In this document: one piece after another, positions 46,718 to 57,737 of the stretch
Position numbering within the stretch: position 1 is the stretch's first letter
How the letters are laid out: every line of letters begins with the position of its first letter
Source of the DNA: Stenogyne calaminthoides
Taxonomy: Eukaryota > Streptophyta > Magnoliopsida > Lamiales > Lamiaceae
Assembly (NCBI GenBank): GCA_037126765.1
Contig: JBBCBC010000002.1
Span: 47,434,889-47,498,888, forward strand
Reading direction: 5' to 3'
Length of the DNA: 64,000 nt
The notes under the pieces: model-generated
Told to the model about the DNA's origin: nothing
What the model saw: only the letters and a program-made list of their open reading frames with translations
The model's database searches: none
Program-made: the position numbers and the translations under genes

Positions 46718-49700
46718 GTATCTTGACACAGGAGCATCTGCTCACATGACTTCAGGTCCTTCATCTCTCATTTCTGTTATTCCATATTCGGGTACTGATT
46801 ACGTTATTGTTGGCAATGGTGCTCATTTAGATATTTCTCATGTTGGTACGTGTATTCTGAATGAATCAATTACTTTGTATGATGTCTTGGTTGTCCCCGG
46901 AATTACTAAAAATCTGTTATCTGTGAGCAAGCTTACTAGGGATTCTGCAGTTGATGTCCTATTTGGTATTGACTATTTTGAAATTCGTAGTCGAACAACC
47001 AAGGATATTTTGGCCCGTGGCAGGCCCAAAGATGGACTTTATGTGTTTGAAGGTGTTTTTCCGCTTCTTCACGCTTCTTGTTTATCCTCTCGATTGACTG
47101 CTTCCTTTGAATTATGGCACTCTAGATTAGGTCATGTTAGTTTTGATACTATTTCACTGTTGAATAAAATTGGACAAGTTTCCGTTACTTCTATTTTGCC
47201 AAAACCATCTATTTGTGCTTCTTGTGAAAAGGCCAAGAGCAAGCGTTTGCCCTTTGATCGGAATCTTAAACGTTCTGCTTGTGTTTTGGATTTGGTACAT
47301 TGCGATCTATGGGGACCAGCCCCAGTTAATTCTGTTTCTGGGTTTCGGTATTACGTAATTTTTGTTGATGATTTCTCTCGTTTCACGTGGTTTTATCCAC
47401 TAAAACAGAAATCTGATTTTTATGAAATTCTAGTTCGATTTCACAAGTTTGTCTCCAATCAGTTTAATTGCTCTATTAAGACATTTCAAAGTGATGGTGG
47501 AACTGAGTTCACAAAACGTAAAGGTCGTGACTTTTTTTCGGGATATTGGTATTAGGCATACTATCTCTTGTCCTTACACTCCATCACAAAATGGAAGAAT
47601 TTGAACGTAGTACGCAGACATATCCTTTGAAATCGGACTTGCTATGCTTTTTTCATGCAAACGTTCCATCTAAATTTTGGGTTGACGATTCAAAGAAAGT
47701 CACGGTATATACTATAAATCGTCTTCCATCAAGAGTTCTGCATGGAAAATCTCATTTTGAAATGTTATTCAACGTTTCTCCCGATGGGGTTTTTCATCCT
47801 TTTGGTTGTCGGGTTTTCCTTTGTCTTCGAGATTAAGTGGCAAATAAATTTGAACCTCATGACTTACCTTGCATTTTTATGGGATATAAAGAAAGCATTC
47901 ATAAAGGGTTTACGTGTCTCGATCCTCACTCTTTCCGCATTTATATTACTAGACATGCAAAGTTTGATGAGCTATGTTTTCCCTTTTCTACTGACTCTTG
48001 CAGACCTTTAAAATTGTCTCCTTCTTTATTTGAGTATACTGAGTCTTTGCCACTTACTCAGACAGTCTTACCGTCCACAGATATCTTGCCACCCTCAAAT
48101 GTCTTGCCACTTAAAGACAATTTCAAATCGCCTTGTACTTTATGTGAGTATCCAGATCCAACTCCAGTCTTGGAAGTGCAACCCACACCTGAATCCCCGC
48201 CTCCCGTCTCGGCTACTCCTCAGCCTCCTAATGATGTCCAACCGCCTCAAGTCACAAATATTCCACCACCACCGGCGTCTCATCCTATGGTCACTCGAGC
48301 CAAAGCTGGTATATTCAAACCCAAACATCTCACTTATTATGCAAAATTGACTTTGTTAACATCTCTTATTTGTACTCGTGAGCCAAAGGGGTTTAAATCA
48401 GCTGCAAAGCATCCGGAATGGCTGGCTGCTATGGATGAGGAGCTTTCTGCTCTTTACTTGAATAAGACCTGGGATCTTGTACCTCGTCCACCCAATACTA
48501 ATGTTGTTGGTTCAAAATGGGTGTTTCGTACTAAATATTTGGCTGATGGCTCTATTGATCGACATAAGGCTCGTCTTGTGGCTCAGGGTTTCACTCAGTT
48601 GCCTGGTTTTGATTACTCCCACACTTTCAGTCCGGTTGTTCGGGCATCCACAGTTCGGGTTGTTCTCTCTTTAGCAGTAATGCATAATTGGCCTTTCCAT
48701 CAACTCGATGTTAAAAATGCCTTTCTGAATGGAATTCTTCCTACACCTGTCTATATGGAACAACCGCCTGGGTATGCAGATCCTAAGTTTCCAAATCATG
48801 TCTGCCGACTGAAGAAAGCTCTTTACGGACTTAAGCAGGCCCCTCGTGCCTGGTTTCAACGATTGAGTGATTTCTTACTGAGTATTGGCTTCACTTGTAG
48901 TCGGTCGGATTCTTCCTTGTTCATATATATTATGGGCAAGTCTATTCTTTATTTGCTTGTCTATGTTGATGATTTTATTCTAACAGGGAATTCTTCAGAG
49001 TTATTGTCATCCTTTATTTCTCGTCTTCAACGAGAGTTTGCTATCAAGGATCTTGGGAAGCTTAGCTATTTTTTGGGTCTTGAAGTTACATATACTGCAA
49101 ACGGTTTATTTCTAAATCAAACTAAGTATGCTCGAGATATTCTCAAACGGGCTAATCTTGAAGATGCTAAGCCTGTTTCTACTCCATTGGCGGATGGTTT
49201 TCAATTGTCCTCGAGTGGTGCTCCTTTTGAAGATCCAACTTTGTATCGTTCTTTGGTTGGAGCTCTTCAGTATTTAACTATCACTCGCCCAGATCTCTCT
49301 TTTGCTGTGAATATGGTGAGTCAGTTTCTTCAGCAACCTACTATTGATCACTTTCCAGCAGTGAAACGTATTCTTCGATATGTGAAAGCCACTCCTTTCT
49401 TTGGTCTCTCTTTTACACGAGGGTCATCTACTTCCTTGGTGGCTTACTCTGATGCCGACTGGGCTCGTTGTCTTGAGACTCGTCGATCTACATATGGCTA
49501 CTCTATTTTCCTTGGTGTCACTTTGGTTTCTTGGAGTGCCAAGAAGCAACCCACTGTTTCACGCTCTAGTTGTGAGTCGGAATATAGAGCTCTTGCAAAC
49601 ACTGCTTCAGAGGTTGTCTCGTTACTAAACTTGCTCAAGGAACTGCACATCACTCCATCAGACCAACCTACTCTCTATTGTGACAACAACAGTGCCGTGT

Positions 49701-49936
49701 TCTTAAGCCAAAATCCTGTTGCTCACAAGCGGGCAAAGCATATCGACATTGACTATCACTTTGTTCGAGAGCTTGTATCCTCTGGTCGACTTTCCACAGC
49801 CCATGTCTCAACCGATTTGCAGCTGGCAGACATCTTCACCAAAGGCCTACCTCGTCCGTCGTTTGAGTTCTTCAGATCCAAGCTACGAGTTGGGCCTCAC
49901 CCCACGTCTAGCTTGAGGGGGGATATTAAGGATTAG
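46718..49936 (+). pseudogene. copia pol: protease, integrase, RT, RNase H (frameshifted in integrase)
   Basis: NWYLDTGASAHMTS near 46718 is the protease active site. The GAG-pre-integrase zinc domain (ELWHSRLGHVS, ICASCEKAKS) and integrase core (LVHCDLWGP, YYVIFVDDFSRFTW, FQSDGGTEF) follow in the frame to 47555. A shift then leads to 47546-47836, where the conserved integrase Glu region is altered, and a TAA ends that part at 47834-47836. From 47837 a 699-codon frame runs to 49936. It holds the RT (QLDVKNAFLNG, YGLKQAPRAWF, YVDDFILTG with catalytic DD) and RNase H (AYSDADWA, SSCESEYRAL, YCDNNSAV, HIDIDYHFVR). RT-RNase H is intact as a frame; protease-integrase is not linked to it. Movement of this copy would have required proteins from relatives. 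Confidence 0.9.
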
Positions 49937-50105
49937 TCATTGAGTGTAATTATAATTAGTGATTGTGCATAATTAGTGGACCGGCTTTAATTGTATAGTT
50001 GACTGGGATTTACTACCTTCCTTGTATAGCTTGTAATTAACCTTATTTATAGTGCTAATCCTTAATCACTCATCATCAAAGAGTGATATTCTAAATATCT
50101 CTACA
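49924..50105 (+). repeat. 3' LTR of the copia element
   Basis: 182 bp, one mismatch to the 5' LTR (CTACATTCC against CTACCTTCC). Directly followed by the AATGT target copy and then UGT exon 1. Confidence 0.95.
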
Positions 50106-51626
50106 AATGTCACGTTCGTAACCACCGATTTTATCCACAAGAGGTTCGTTGCATCATTGCCTGAATCAGACAACGTACGAGACATTGTGACCATGGTTTC
50201 GATCCCAGATGGGTTGGAGCCATGGGAGGACAGGAATGACTTGGGGAAGCTAACTGAATCGATTTTGAGGATCATGCCTGGGGAGCTGGAGGCTCTTATT
50301 CAAAGAGTTAATGCAAAAGAAAGACGAAAAGTTAGCTGTGTTATTGCTGATTGGAATATGGGATGGGCTATTGAGGTTGCAGAAAAGATGGGAGTCGGGA
50401 GAGTTGCCTTCTGGCCTGCTGCAGCGGCCGTGCTTGGCTTGCTGGTCAACATCCCCATGCTACTTCGAAGATGGGATCGTAGACAGCTGTCTACGGTGAG
50501 TCGTGCTAATTGAAATAAACTGCAACTAAACCAGTCCCCAAATTTACTCTACATATCACAATTACTATCTATACAATGTTCAATAAGTTTTTCAAAAAAA
50601 TATGGGATCCTGTGCCTGCAAATGAAGAAACACTTTGAACTCTTTAAGTTTAAGACCAAAGATAGCTAGCAGAGAAGGATCAAGAAATAGGATATATTTT
50701 GATGAACCATGCAGATAATACTTATGCTAATACTTATTACTATATATGCAGGAAGCTCTTTGAAGAAGCAGCCTATTCAGTTATCACCAACCATGCCACA
50801 AATGAGCTCTACCGACTTTGTGTGGCAAAACATCGGTGATCACGCCACACAAAAGATCATTTTTGATGCCCTCATCAACAATTTCTCCTTTGTCAAATCG
50901 ACGCAGAGGCTAATCTGCAACTCCTGTTATGATTTGGAGCCTGGAGCATTCTCCCACTTTCCCGACATTCTACCTGTGGGGCCCCTTTTGGCGAGGGACC
51001 GCCTAGGAAAACCAGCAGGCCATTTCTGGCCAGAGGATTATTCTTGCTTATCGTGGCTGAATCAACAGCCAGCAAATTCTGTAATATATGTTGCATTTGG
51101 CAGCTTCACTGTATTTGATCAGAAGCAGTTTGAGGAACTGGCTTTCGGGCTCCAGCTCACCAATAGGCCGTTTCTGTGGGTCGTGAGGCAAGATGCAACG
51201 AGCTATACGTATCCAGAAGGGTTCGAGGAGAGGGTCAAGAATCGAGGGCGAATGGTGGGGTGGGCTCCACAGCAACAAGTTTTATCCCATCCATCTATCA
51301 CCCTGTTTATAAGCCACTGTGGTTGGAATTCTACCATGGAAGGCATTGGTAATGGAGTCCCATTTCTCAGCTGGCCGTATTTTGCAGATCAGTTCACTAA
51401 CCAGACATACATTTGTGATGAGTGGGAGATTGGATTGGGGTTTGTTAAAGATGGAAAAGGAATCATTGCACGAGACGAAATCAAGGATAAAGTCGACCGT
51501 GTTCTCAGCGATAAAAGCTACAAAGAAAGAGTGTTGAATCTTCAAGCAAAGGCCATGGACAGTGTCAAAGGAGGGTGCTCTAAGAAGAATTTTAACAGTT
51601 TCATAGAATGGATCAAGAATTACTGA

Positions 51627-52990
51627 TCAACATCTTTAGACGCTGTTTCCTATATAATTTGATGATTTGTCAATAAATGAGTATGCTAATTTAAAAAGCA
51701 AAAATGAACCAGAAAACATGTATTTCCAACTTAAAGCCCAGTTCATGACATTGTTGAGTTTATTTTTTCAAATATTCATGGCAAACAGAAATGAGAAACA
51801 TAAGAAATCTTACAAGAAGTGAACATGAATTGTGTTAAAGCAACACCAAATGACCTTTTGCATTAGCTGAAGAAGAAATAATGTATACTATACTTGGGGA
51901 CATATAGTTGTTAGAAATGATTTCATACAACAAACATATTAAGAACAAGAGTAGATTCCTGAGTCCATGTCGAGTAAATTTGATCTTAGCCTCCTTTATC
52001 TCAATTGAGCCCAGGTCATGGGAAATTCTAAAGAAGGATATAAATGGTGGATAATTTTAATCAAACTCAAAACTAGAAGCATGAAGCAAATCAGAGAGTA
52101 AAACTGCCGACGGCCATGGCAAAATGACACGACAAACATAAGCTTAATTTATTCGTCAGAAATCATAAACCACCAAAACCTGTGGGGTACTTTATGGACC
52201 TAACATAGGTCACATCACTCACAATTTGGGAAATTTTCAATTAAGATTTAGAAAAAAAAATTAGCGTTGAAATGAAGAAAACTAACCTTTGTTGAAAATC
52301 CAGACAGAAGGCTGAAATGGATTGAAAATTACTGTTCTTTTCCTACTAAAATATACATTATTAAAATTAAATTAAAAAAAATATTTGGTGCCGAAAGACA
52401 AGCAAAAACAACAGAGCATAGAATTCAAATACAACTGACATTTACGACAATGGATTTAACAACATCCGTTGTTGTTTCGGTGTTGTCTTTACGCGATAGC
52501 CTTGTAGTGGACATCCACTAGGGCCAAAACAGAAGAATCTTTACAAGAAAAAAGAATCTGTTGTGTTGAAACAAGACAAAAATGACCTTTTGCATTCAAA
52601 GTTTAGCTGGAGATGAAATTATGTAGTACTATATAATACTAGGCACATGCATACGGCATACCTTGATGAAATCATACATACGACAAATTAAATACATGAA
52701 TCTTGTTGCATGGAAAGGCTAATGACTCAGTAGTCATAATCATACAGAAATTGTTCCACACAAAGACCAAGCACAAAACTTGATAAGGGATGCCAAATTC
52801 TATGGTTATCACAGGAAAAATACAACATACAGAACATCCAAATAAGGTTAGCACAAGAAGTAAAAACACCTACATATGGCAAAGGAAAGAGATGGAACGT
52901 ATAGGCTTTGATACAACGGGTTTCTAGTTCCAATCGTAACAAGAATCGAGAACATAGAGCAAAGAAGCTTAAATCAACTCTCCTTACAGC
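51627..52990. other. spacer between UGT copies 1 and 2, with duplicated flanks and a possible CACTA-type end
   Basis: Downstream flank sequence of the UGT unit (ATGGCAAACAGAAATGAG, GACCTTTTGCATT) occurs twice, near 51780-51870 and 52520-52620. Between the two blocks lies unique AT-rich DNA ending with CTTGTAGTG at 52501-52509, the complement of CACTACAAG, which looks like a CACTA transposon terminus. No gene seen. Confidence 0.5.
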
Positions 52991-52999
52991 TATAAAAAG
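52991..52999 (+). promoter_or_regulatory. TATA box of UGT copy 2
   Basis: TATAAAAAG, 48 bp before the ATG at 53039. Confidence 0.75.
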
Positions 53000-53038
53000 A
53001 GGGTTGAATGTAAGCTTAAGCATACAAAGAAAAAATAA

Positions 53039-54471
53039 ATGGGAAATCCACATGTAATAGTTATACCTTATCCAGCACAAGGCCATGTGATCCCCATGCT
53101 GGAGCTTTCACAATGGCTGGTAAAGCATGGCGTCGAAGTCACATTTGTGAACACCGACTTCATTCATAAGAGGTTGGTTGAGTCATTGTCAGAATCAGAC
53201 GACATACAAGACATGGTGACAATGGTTTCGATCCCAGATGGGTTGGAGTCAGGGGAGGACAGAAACGACTTGGGGAAGCTAACTGAAGCAATTTATAGGG
53301 TCATGCCTGGGGAGCTGGAGGCTCTTATCGAAAAAGTAAATGAAAAAGAAAGACGAAAAATCACCTGTGTTATTGCTGATTGGAATATGGGATGGGCTCT
53401 TGAGGTAGCAGAGAAGATAGGGGTGAGGCGAGCAGCCTTCTGGCCTGCTGCAGCCGCCGTCTTGGCCTTATTCTTCAATGTCCCCAAGCTGCTCAGTGAT
53501 GGGATCATAGACAATAATGGTGAGTCGTGTTGTTAATAGTATCCGTTTGATTTCTTAATAGTATCAGTTCATGCTAATACTTGCTGTGTATGAATGCAGG
53601 AACGTCTTTGAAGAAGCAGACGATTCAGTTGTCACCAACCATGCCGCGAATGAACTCTAGCGAACTTGTATGGGCTATTGGTGAACCGATTACGCAAAAG
53701 ATCCTCTTTGACCTCGTGATCAAGAATAACTACTCACTCAATGTGAAAGAGAGGCTAATCTGCAACTCTTGCTATGATTTGGAGCCAGGTGCATTCTCCA
53801 TGTTCCCCGAGATTCTACCTGTGGGCCCTCTTTTGGCGACGAACAGACTAGGAAAGCCAGCAGGCCATTTCTGGCCAGAGGACTATTCTTGCTTGGCATG
53901 GCTGGATCAACAGCCAGAAAATTCTGTCATATATGTGGCATTTGGTAGCTTCACTGTATTTGATCCGAAGCAGTTTGAGGAGCTGGCTTTTGGGCTCCAG
54001 CTCAGCAATAGGCCGTTTCTGTGGGTCGTGAGGCAAGATGCAACGAGCTACACGTATCCAGAAGGTTTTGAAGAGAAGGTAAAGAATCGAGGGCGCATGG
54101 TAGGGTGGGCTCCACAGCAACAAGTTTTATCCCATCCATCGGTTGCTTGCTTTATAAGCCACTGTGGTTGGAATTCTACCATGGAAGGCATTGGTAATGG
54201 AGTCCCTTTTCTCAGCTGGCCGTATTTTGCAGATCAGTTCGTTAACCAAACCTACATTTGTGATGAGTGGGAGATTGGATTAGGTTTCATTAAAGATGGA
54301 AAAGGAATCATTAGGCGAGAAGAAATCAAGGATAAGGTCGAACATGTTCTCAGCAATAAAAGCTACAAAGAAAGAGTCTTGAATCTTCAAACAAAGGCCA
54401 TGGAGAGTGTCAAAGGAGGATGCTCTCAGAAGAATTTTAACAGTTTCATAGAATGGATCAAGAATTACTGA
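53039..54471 (+). CDS. UDP-glycosyltransferase, UGT83A-like (copy 2, intact)
   Basis: Two exons, 53039-53519 and 53600-54471, join in a split Gly codon to give 450 residues, the normal length for family 1 plant UGTs. The start is the ATG after a conserved TATAAAAAG box. MGNPHVIVIPYPAQGHVIPM carries the catalytic His at about residue 16; CVIADW carries the partner Asp at about 114. The PSPG box spans about residues 330-373. It has Trp at position 22 (HCGW) and Gln at the last position (FADQ), the pattern of enzymes that use UDP-glucose. VPFLSWPYFADQF and the KNY C-terminus are typical. The single intron position and the sequence place it with UGT83A. The acceptor is unknown, likely a small hydroxylated metabolite; the enzyme should be cytosolic. 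It is one of two intact members here. Confidence 0.96.
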
Positions 54472-54819
54472 GTAATTCCTTACACATTGAAACTGAAGTA
54501 TCAACCTTTTTTAGCAGCTGTTTCATAGTTTGATGTTGCTGAATAAACTGTATTCAAAAGATCAGTCACAATTCAGAAAAGTTGAACATGAATGGTTTCA
54601 AAAGATCAGAACAAAATGTTTTGTACATGGGCCAAAACAGAAGAAAATCTTCCAAGAAAATAAGATCATTATTTAAACAAAAGGCAGCTTATGTATATGT
54701 TTCATGCGACATATAGTTGCAAGTAATGGCCCAAACAACAAATAGATTGAGAACAAGAGTAGTTAAAAATTCCTGATTCGTACTCGAGCAAATTAACAAC
54801 ACCTTCGATCTTAACCTCT

Positions 54820-55005
54820 TTTTTATGATTTGGAAAAGGCCCGGTATGTCCAGATGTTTCTCCTACATTCCCTCTTTTGTCAATAAACCATCTAGGAGGC
54901 TATTTAAGAGCAGAGCACCCAGCAAATTCAATAATATATGTTGCATTTGGTAGCTTCGTTGTATTGAATCACATGCAGTTCGAGGAACTGGTGTTGGGGC
55001 TCAAA
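54820..55005 (+). pseudogene. relic of UGT exon 2 downstream of copy 2
   Basis: A 185-bp fragment resembles the middle of exon 2 (TTTTTATGATTTGGAAAAGG matching the CYDLEPG region, then TATATGTTGCATTTGGTAGC and CAGTTCGAGGAACTGG). It has stops in all frames and lacks a PSPG box. A close copy lies at 57181-57361. Confidence 0.85.
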
Positions 55006-55331
55006 TGATAAAACCTGTAAAGAAGGGAGTATAAACCTTGTGGAAATCACACATATGATTAAAATTAACAAATTTTGTTGCATGACAATGAAATATTCAC
55101 GATGACAAGTAATAATTATACGTAAACTGGTCATACAGAAACTGTTCCACAATAAAAACAAGCACTAAACTCAATCAGGGATGCCAGAGACTTAGATGCC
55201 AAGTTCTAATGCCAAGAAGTAAAAATAAACTAAAAGGCACAAATACCATACATATGGCAAAAGGGAGGAGTCTACAACATATGACAGAGAAGCTTTGATT
55301 GTATCCTCCTTGTCAAGGTTCCCTTTGTGAC
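55006..55331. other. duplicated UGT upstream flank
   Basis: Contains the flank shared by all copies (GGAAATCACACATATGATTA, TTGTTGCATGACAATG, GTCATACAGAAACTGTTCCA), leading into the promoter of copy 3. No gene. Confidence 0.6.
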
Positions 55332-55340
55332 TATAAAAAG
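55332..55340 (+). promoter_or_regulatory. TATA box of UGT copy 3
   Basis: TATAAAAAG, 48 bp before the ATG at 55380. Confidence 0.7.
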
Positions 55341-55379
55341 AGTGGTGAATGCAAAGTTTAAGCATTAAAAAAAAAAAGA

Positions 55380-56831
55380 ATGGGAAATCCACATGTAATA
55401 GTTGTACCTTATCCAGCACAAGGCCACGTGATCCCCATGTTGGAGCTCTCGCAATGGCTCGTAAAGCATTGCATCAAAGTCACATTTGTGAACACCCACT
55501 TCATTCACAAGAGGTTGGTTGAATCTTTACCAGAATCAGATGACATACGAGACCTAGTCACCATGGCTTCGATCTCAGATGGATCGGAGTTATGAGAGGA
55601 CAGAGATGACTTGGTGAAGCTAACTGAAGTGATTGTGAGGTTCATGCCTGGGGAGCTGGAAGCTCTTATTGAAAGAGTTAACGAAAAAGAAAATAAAAAT
55701 ATCACCTGTGTTATTGCTGACTGGACAGTGGGATGGGCTCTTGAGTAGCAGAGAAGATGGGGATTAGGAGAGCAGCCTTCTGGCCTGGTGCAGCGGCCGC
55801 CATGGCCTTGTTTTTTAGCATCCCCAAGCTACTCAGTGATGGGATCATAGACAACAGAGGTGAGTCATTTGTTTGTACAATTAAATAAACCATTCATCTA
55901 TAAAACAATGAAGAAGATTCAGTTCTTGGTCATGCTAACATTTAATATTTATATGCAGGAAGGCCTTTGAAGAACCAGACGACTCGGTTGTCACCAACCA
56001 TGCCACCAATAAACTCGAGCTACTTTGTATGGGCTACCATGGGTGATCAGATTGCACAAACTATTTTTGATATTGTGGTCAAGAATAACAACTCAATCAA
56101 ATCAAGAGAGAGGCTAATCTGCAACTCTTGCTATGATTTGGAGCCCGGAGCGTTCTCCCCTTTTCCCAATATTCTGCCTGTGGGGCCCCTTTTGGCAAGG
56201 GACCGTTTAGGAAAATCAGTAGGCCATTTCTCGCCAGAGGACTATTCTTGCTTGGCATGGCTGGATCAATAGCCAGAAAATTCTGTCATATATGTTGCAT
56301 TTGGCAGCTTCACTAGATTTGACCAGAAGCAGTTTGAGGAACTGGCTTTTGGACTCCAGCTCAGCAACAGGCCGTTTCTGTGGGTTGTGAGGCAAGATGC
56401 AACAAGCTATACATATCCAGAAGGGTTCGAGGAGAGGGTCAAAAATCGAGGGCGAATGGTGGGGTGGGCTCCACAGCAACAAGTTTTACCCCATCCATCA
56501 GTTGCTTGCTTTACAAGCCACTGTGGTTGGAATTCTACCATGGAAGGAATTGGCAATGGAGTCCCTTTTCTATGTTGGCCGTACTTCTCAGATTAGTTTT
56601 ATCAACCAGACCTACATTTGTGATGAGTGGGAGATTGGATTAGGTTTGATCAAAGATGGAAACGGACTGGTCAGGCGAGAAGAAATCATGGATAAGGTCC
56701 ACCATCTTCTCAGCGATAAAAGCTACAAAGAAAGAGCACTGAATCTCCGAACAAAGGCGACAGATAGTATCAAAGGAGGGGCCTCTCATAAGAATTTTAA
56801 CAGTTTCATAGAATGGATAAAGGACTTTTGA
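55380..56831 (+). pseudogene. UGT83A-like copy 3, with stops and frameshifts
   Basis: The two-exon layout is kept: exon 1 55380-55859, exon 2 55959-56831, with consensus splice sites. Exon 1 has a TGA near 55593, where the other copies have Trp in EPWEDR. It also lacks one G near 55746 (CTTGAGTAGC against CTTGAGGTAGC). Exon 2 has TAG in place of a Gln codon at 56270-56272 and an extra base near 56590-56600, right after the PSPG box, where the conserved ADQF region is also altered. The N-terminal His and most of the PSPG residues remain. Four independent lesions show that the gene is dead, though its promoter box is intact. Confidence 0.94.
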
Positions 56832-57180
56832 GTAATTCCTTGCACATTGAAAATGTCATATCAACATCTTTTAGCAGATTTTATATAGTTTAATGTTTGC
56901 AGTCATAACTCAGAAACTTGGATATGAATGGTTACAAAAGACCATAAAAATATGTTTACTTTTTTCAAATCTTCATGGCATAAACAACATCCACATGGCA
57001 AAAAATAAAAAATCTTTAAAGAAAACTACGATCATTGTTTTGAAACAAGACAACTTTATGTATATTTTTTTTTTGGAGAGAACTTTATGTATATGTTACT
57101 TAAGACATATAGTTGCATAATGATCCATACAACAAATAGATTGAGAACGAGAGTAGATAAAGATTCCTGATTCCTACTCT

Positions 57181-57361
57181 TTTTTATGATTTGGAGAAGG
57201 CCCAGTATTTCCAGATGTTTTTCCTATAGTCCTTCTTTTGTAAACAAACCATCTAGGAGGCTGTTTCAGGCCAGAGCACCCAGTTCAATCATATATGTTG
57301 CAGTTAAAGTTTCATTGTATTTAATCACATGCAGTTCGAGGAACTGGTGTTGTGGCTCAAA
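57181..57361 (+). pseudogene. relic of UGT exon 2 downstream of copy 3
   Basis: Parallel to the fragment at 54820-55005, with the same order of blocks and extra decay. Its position relative to copy 3 equals that of the first relic relative to copy 2. Confidence 0.85.
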
Positions 57362-57689
57362 TGATAAAAGCTTTAAAGAAGGAGTAAAAACGTTGAAGAA
57401 ATCATACATATGATGAATAAAATTAACAAATTTTGTAGCATGGACTAAGTCATATTTATACATAAATTTGTCATACAGAAACTGTCCACAATAAAAACAA
57501 GCACTAAACTTGATCAGGGATGCCGGAGACTTGGATGCCAAATTCTAATGCCATCAGACAGAAAAGACAACGTGCAGAAAAATCCAAATAATGCTAGCAC
57601 AAGAAGTAATACAAACAAAGAGGCACAAATACCATACATATTGCAAAAGGGATGAGTCTACAACCTATGACAGAAAAGCTTTTTGCACC
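57362..57689. other. duplicated UGT upstream flank
   Basis: Shares ATCATACATATGATGAAT, GTCATACAGAAACTG and CAAGCACTAAACTTGATCAG with the regions before the other copies. No gene seen. Confidence 0.6.
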
Positions 57690-57698
57690 TATAAAAAG
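57690..57698 (+). promoter_or_regulatory. TATA box of UGT copy 4
   Basis: TATAAAAAG, 48 bp before the ATG at 57738. Confidence 0.75.
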
Positions 57699-57737
57699 AG
57701 TGGTGAATGTAAAGTTTGAGCATAAAAGGAAAAAAGA

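Larger units (their letters stand above)
46223..50105 (+). mobile_element. Ty1/copia retrotransposon with 182-bp LTRs, gag-less
   Basis: LTRs at 46223-46404 and 49924-50105 differ at one base. They are flanked by perfect AATGT copies at 46218-46222 and 50106-50110. The termini are TA...CA rather than TG...CA, and both LTRs share this. TGGTATCAAGCC at 46405 is a tRNA-Met-type primer site, and a TTGAGGGGGGA polypurine tract precedes the 3' LTR. The element is only 3883 bp. Between the primer site and the protease there are about 320 bp with no gag domain or zinc knuckle. It has the same orientation as the host gene. The near-identical LTRs imply a recent insertion. Confidence 0.95.
46122..51626 (+). 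pseudogene. UGT83A-like glycosyltransferase copy 1, split by a copia element
   Basis: Exon 1 starts at ATG 46122 (MGNPHVIVVPYPAQGHVI, catalytic His present) and is cut after 46222 by a retrotransposon. It resumes at 50111 with VTFVTTDFIHKR and runs to a donor at 50495/50496. The two exon 1 parts total 486 bp, against 481 bp in the intact copies. The surplus five bases lie near 50465-50495 and put exon 2 out of frame. Exon 2, 50752-51626, is otherwise intact. Its PSPG box (WAPQQQVLSHPSITLFISHCGW onward, ending ADQ) and stop agree with the working copies. So the retrotransposon is not the only lesion. A truncated transcript starting in the 3' LTR is conceivable but would lack the sugar-acceptor N-terminus. 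Confidence 0.93.
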
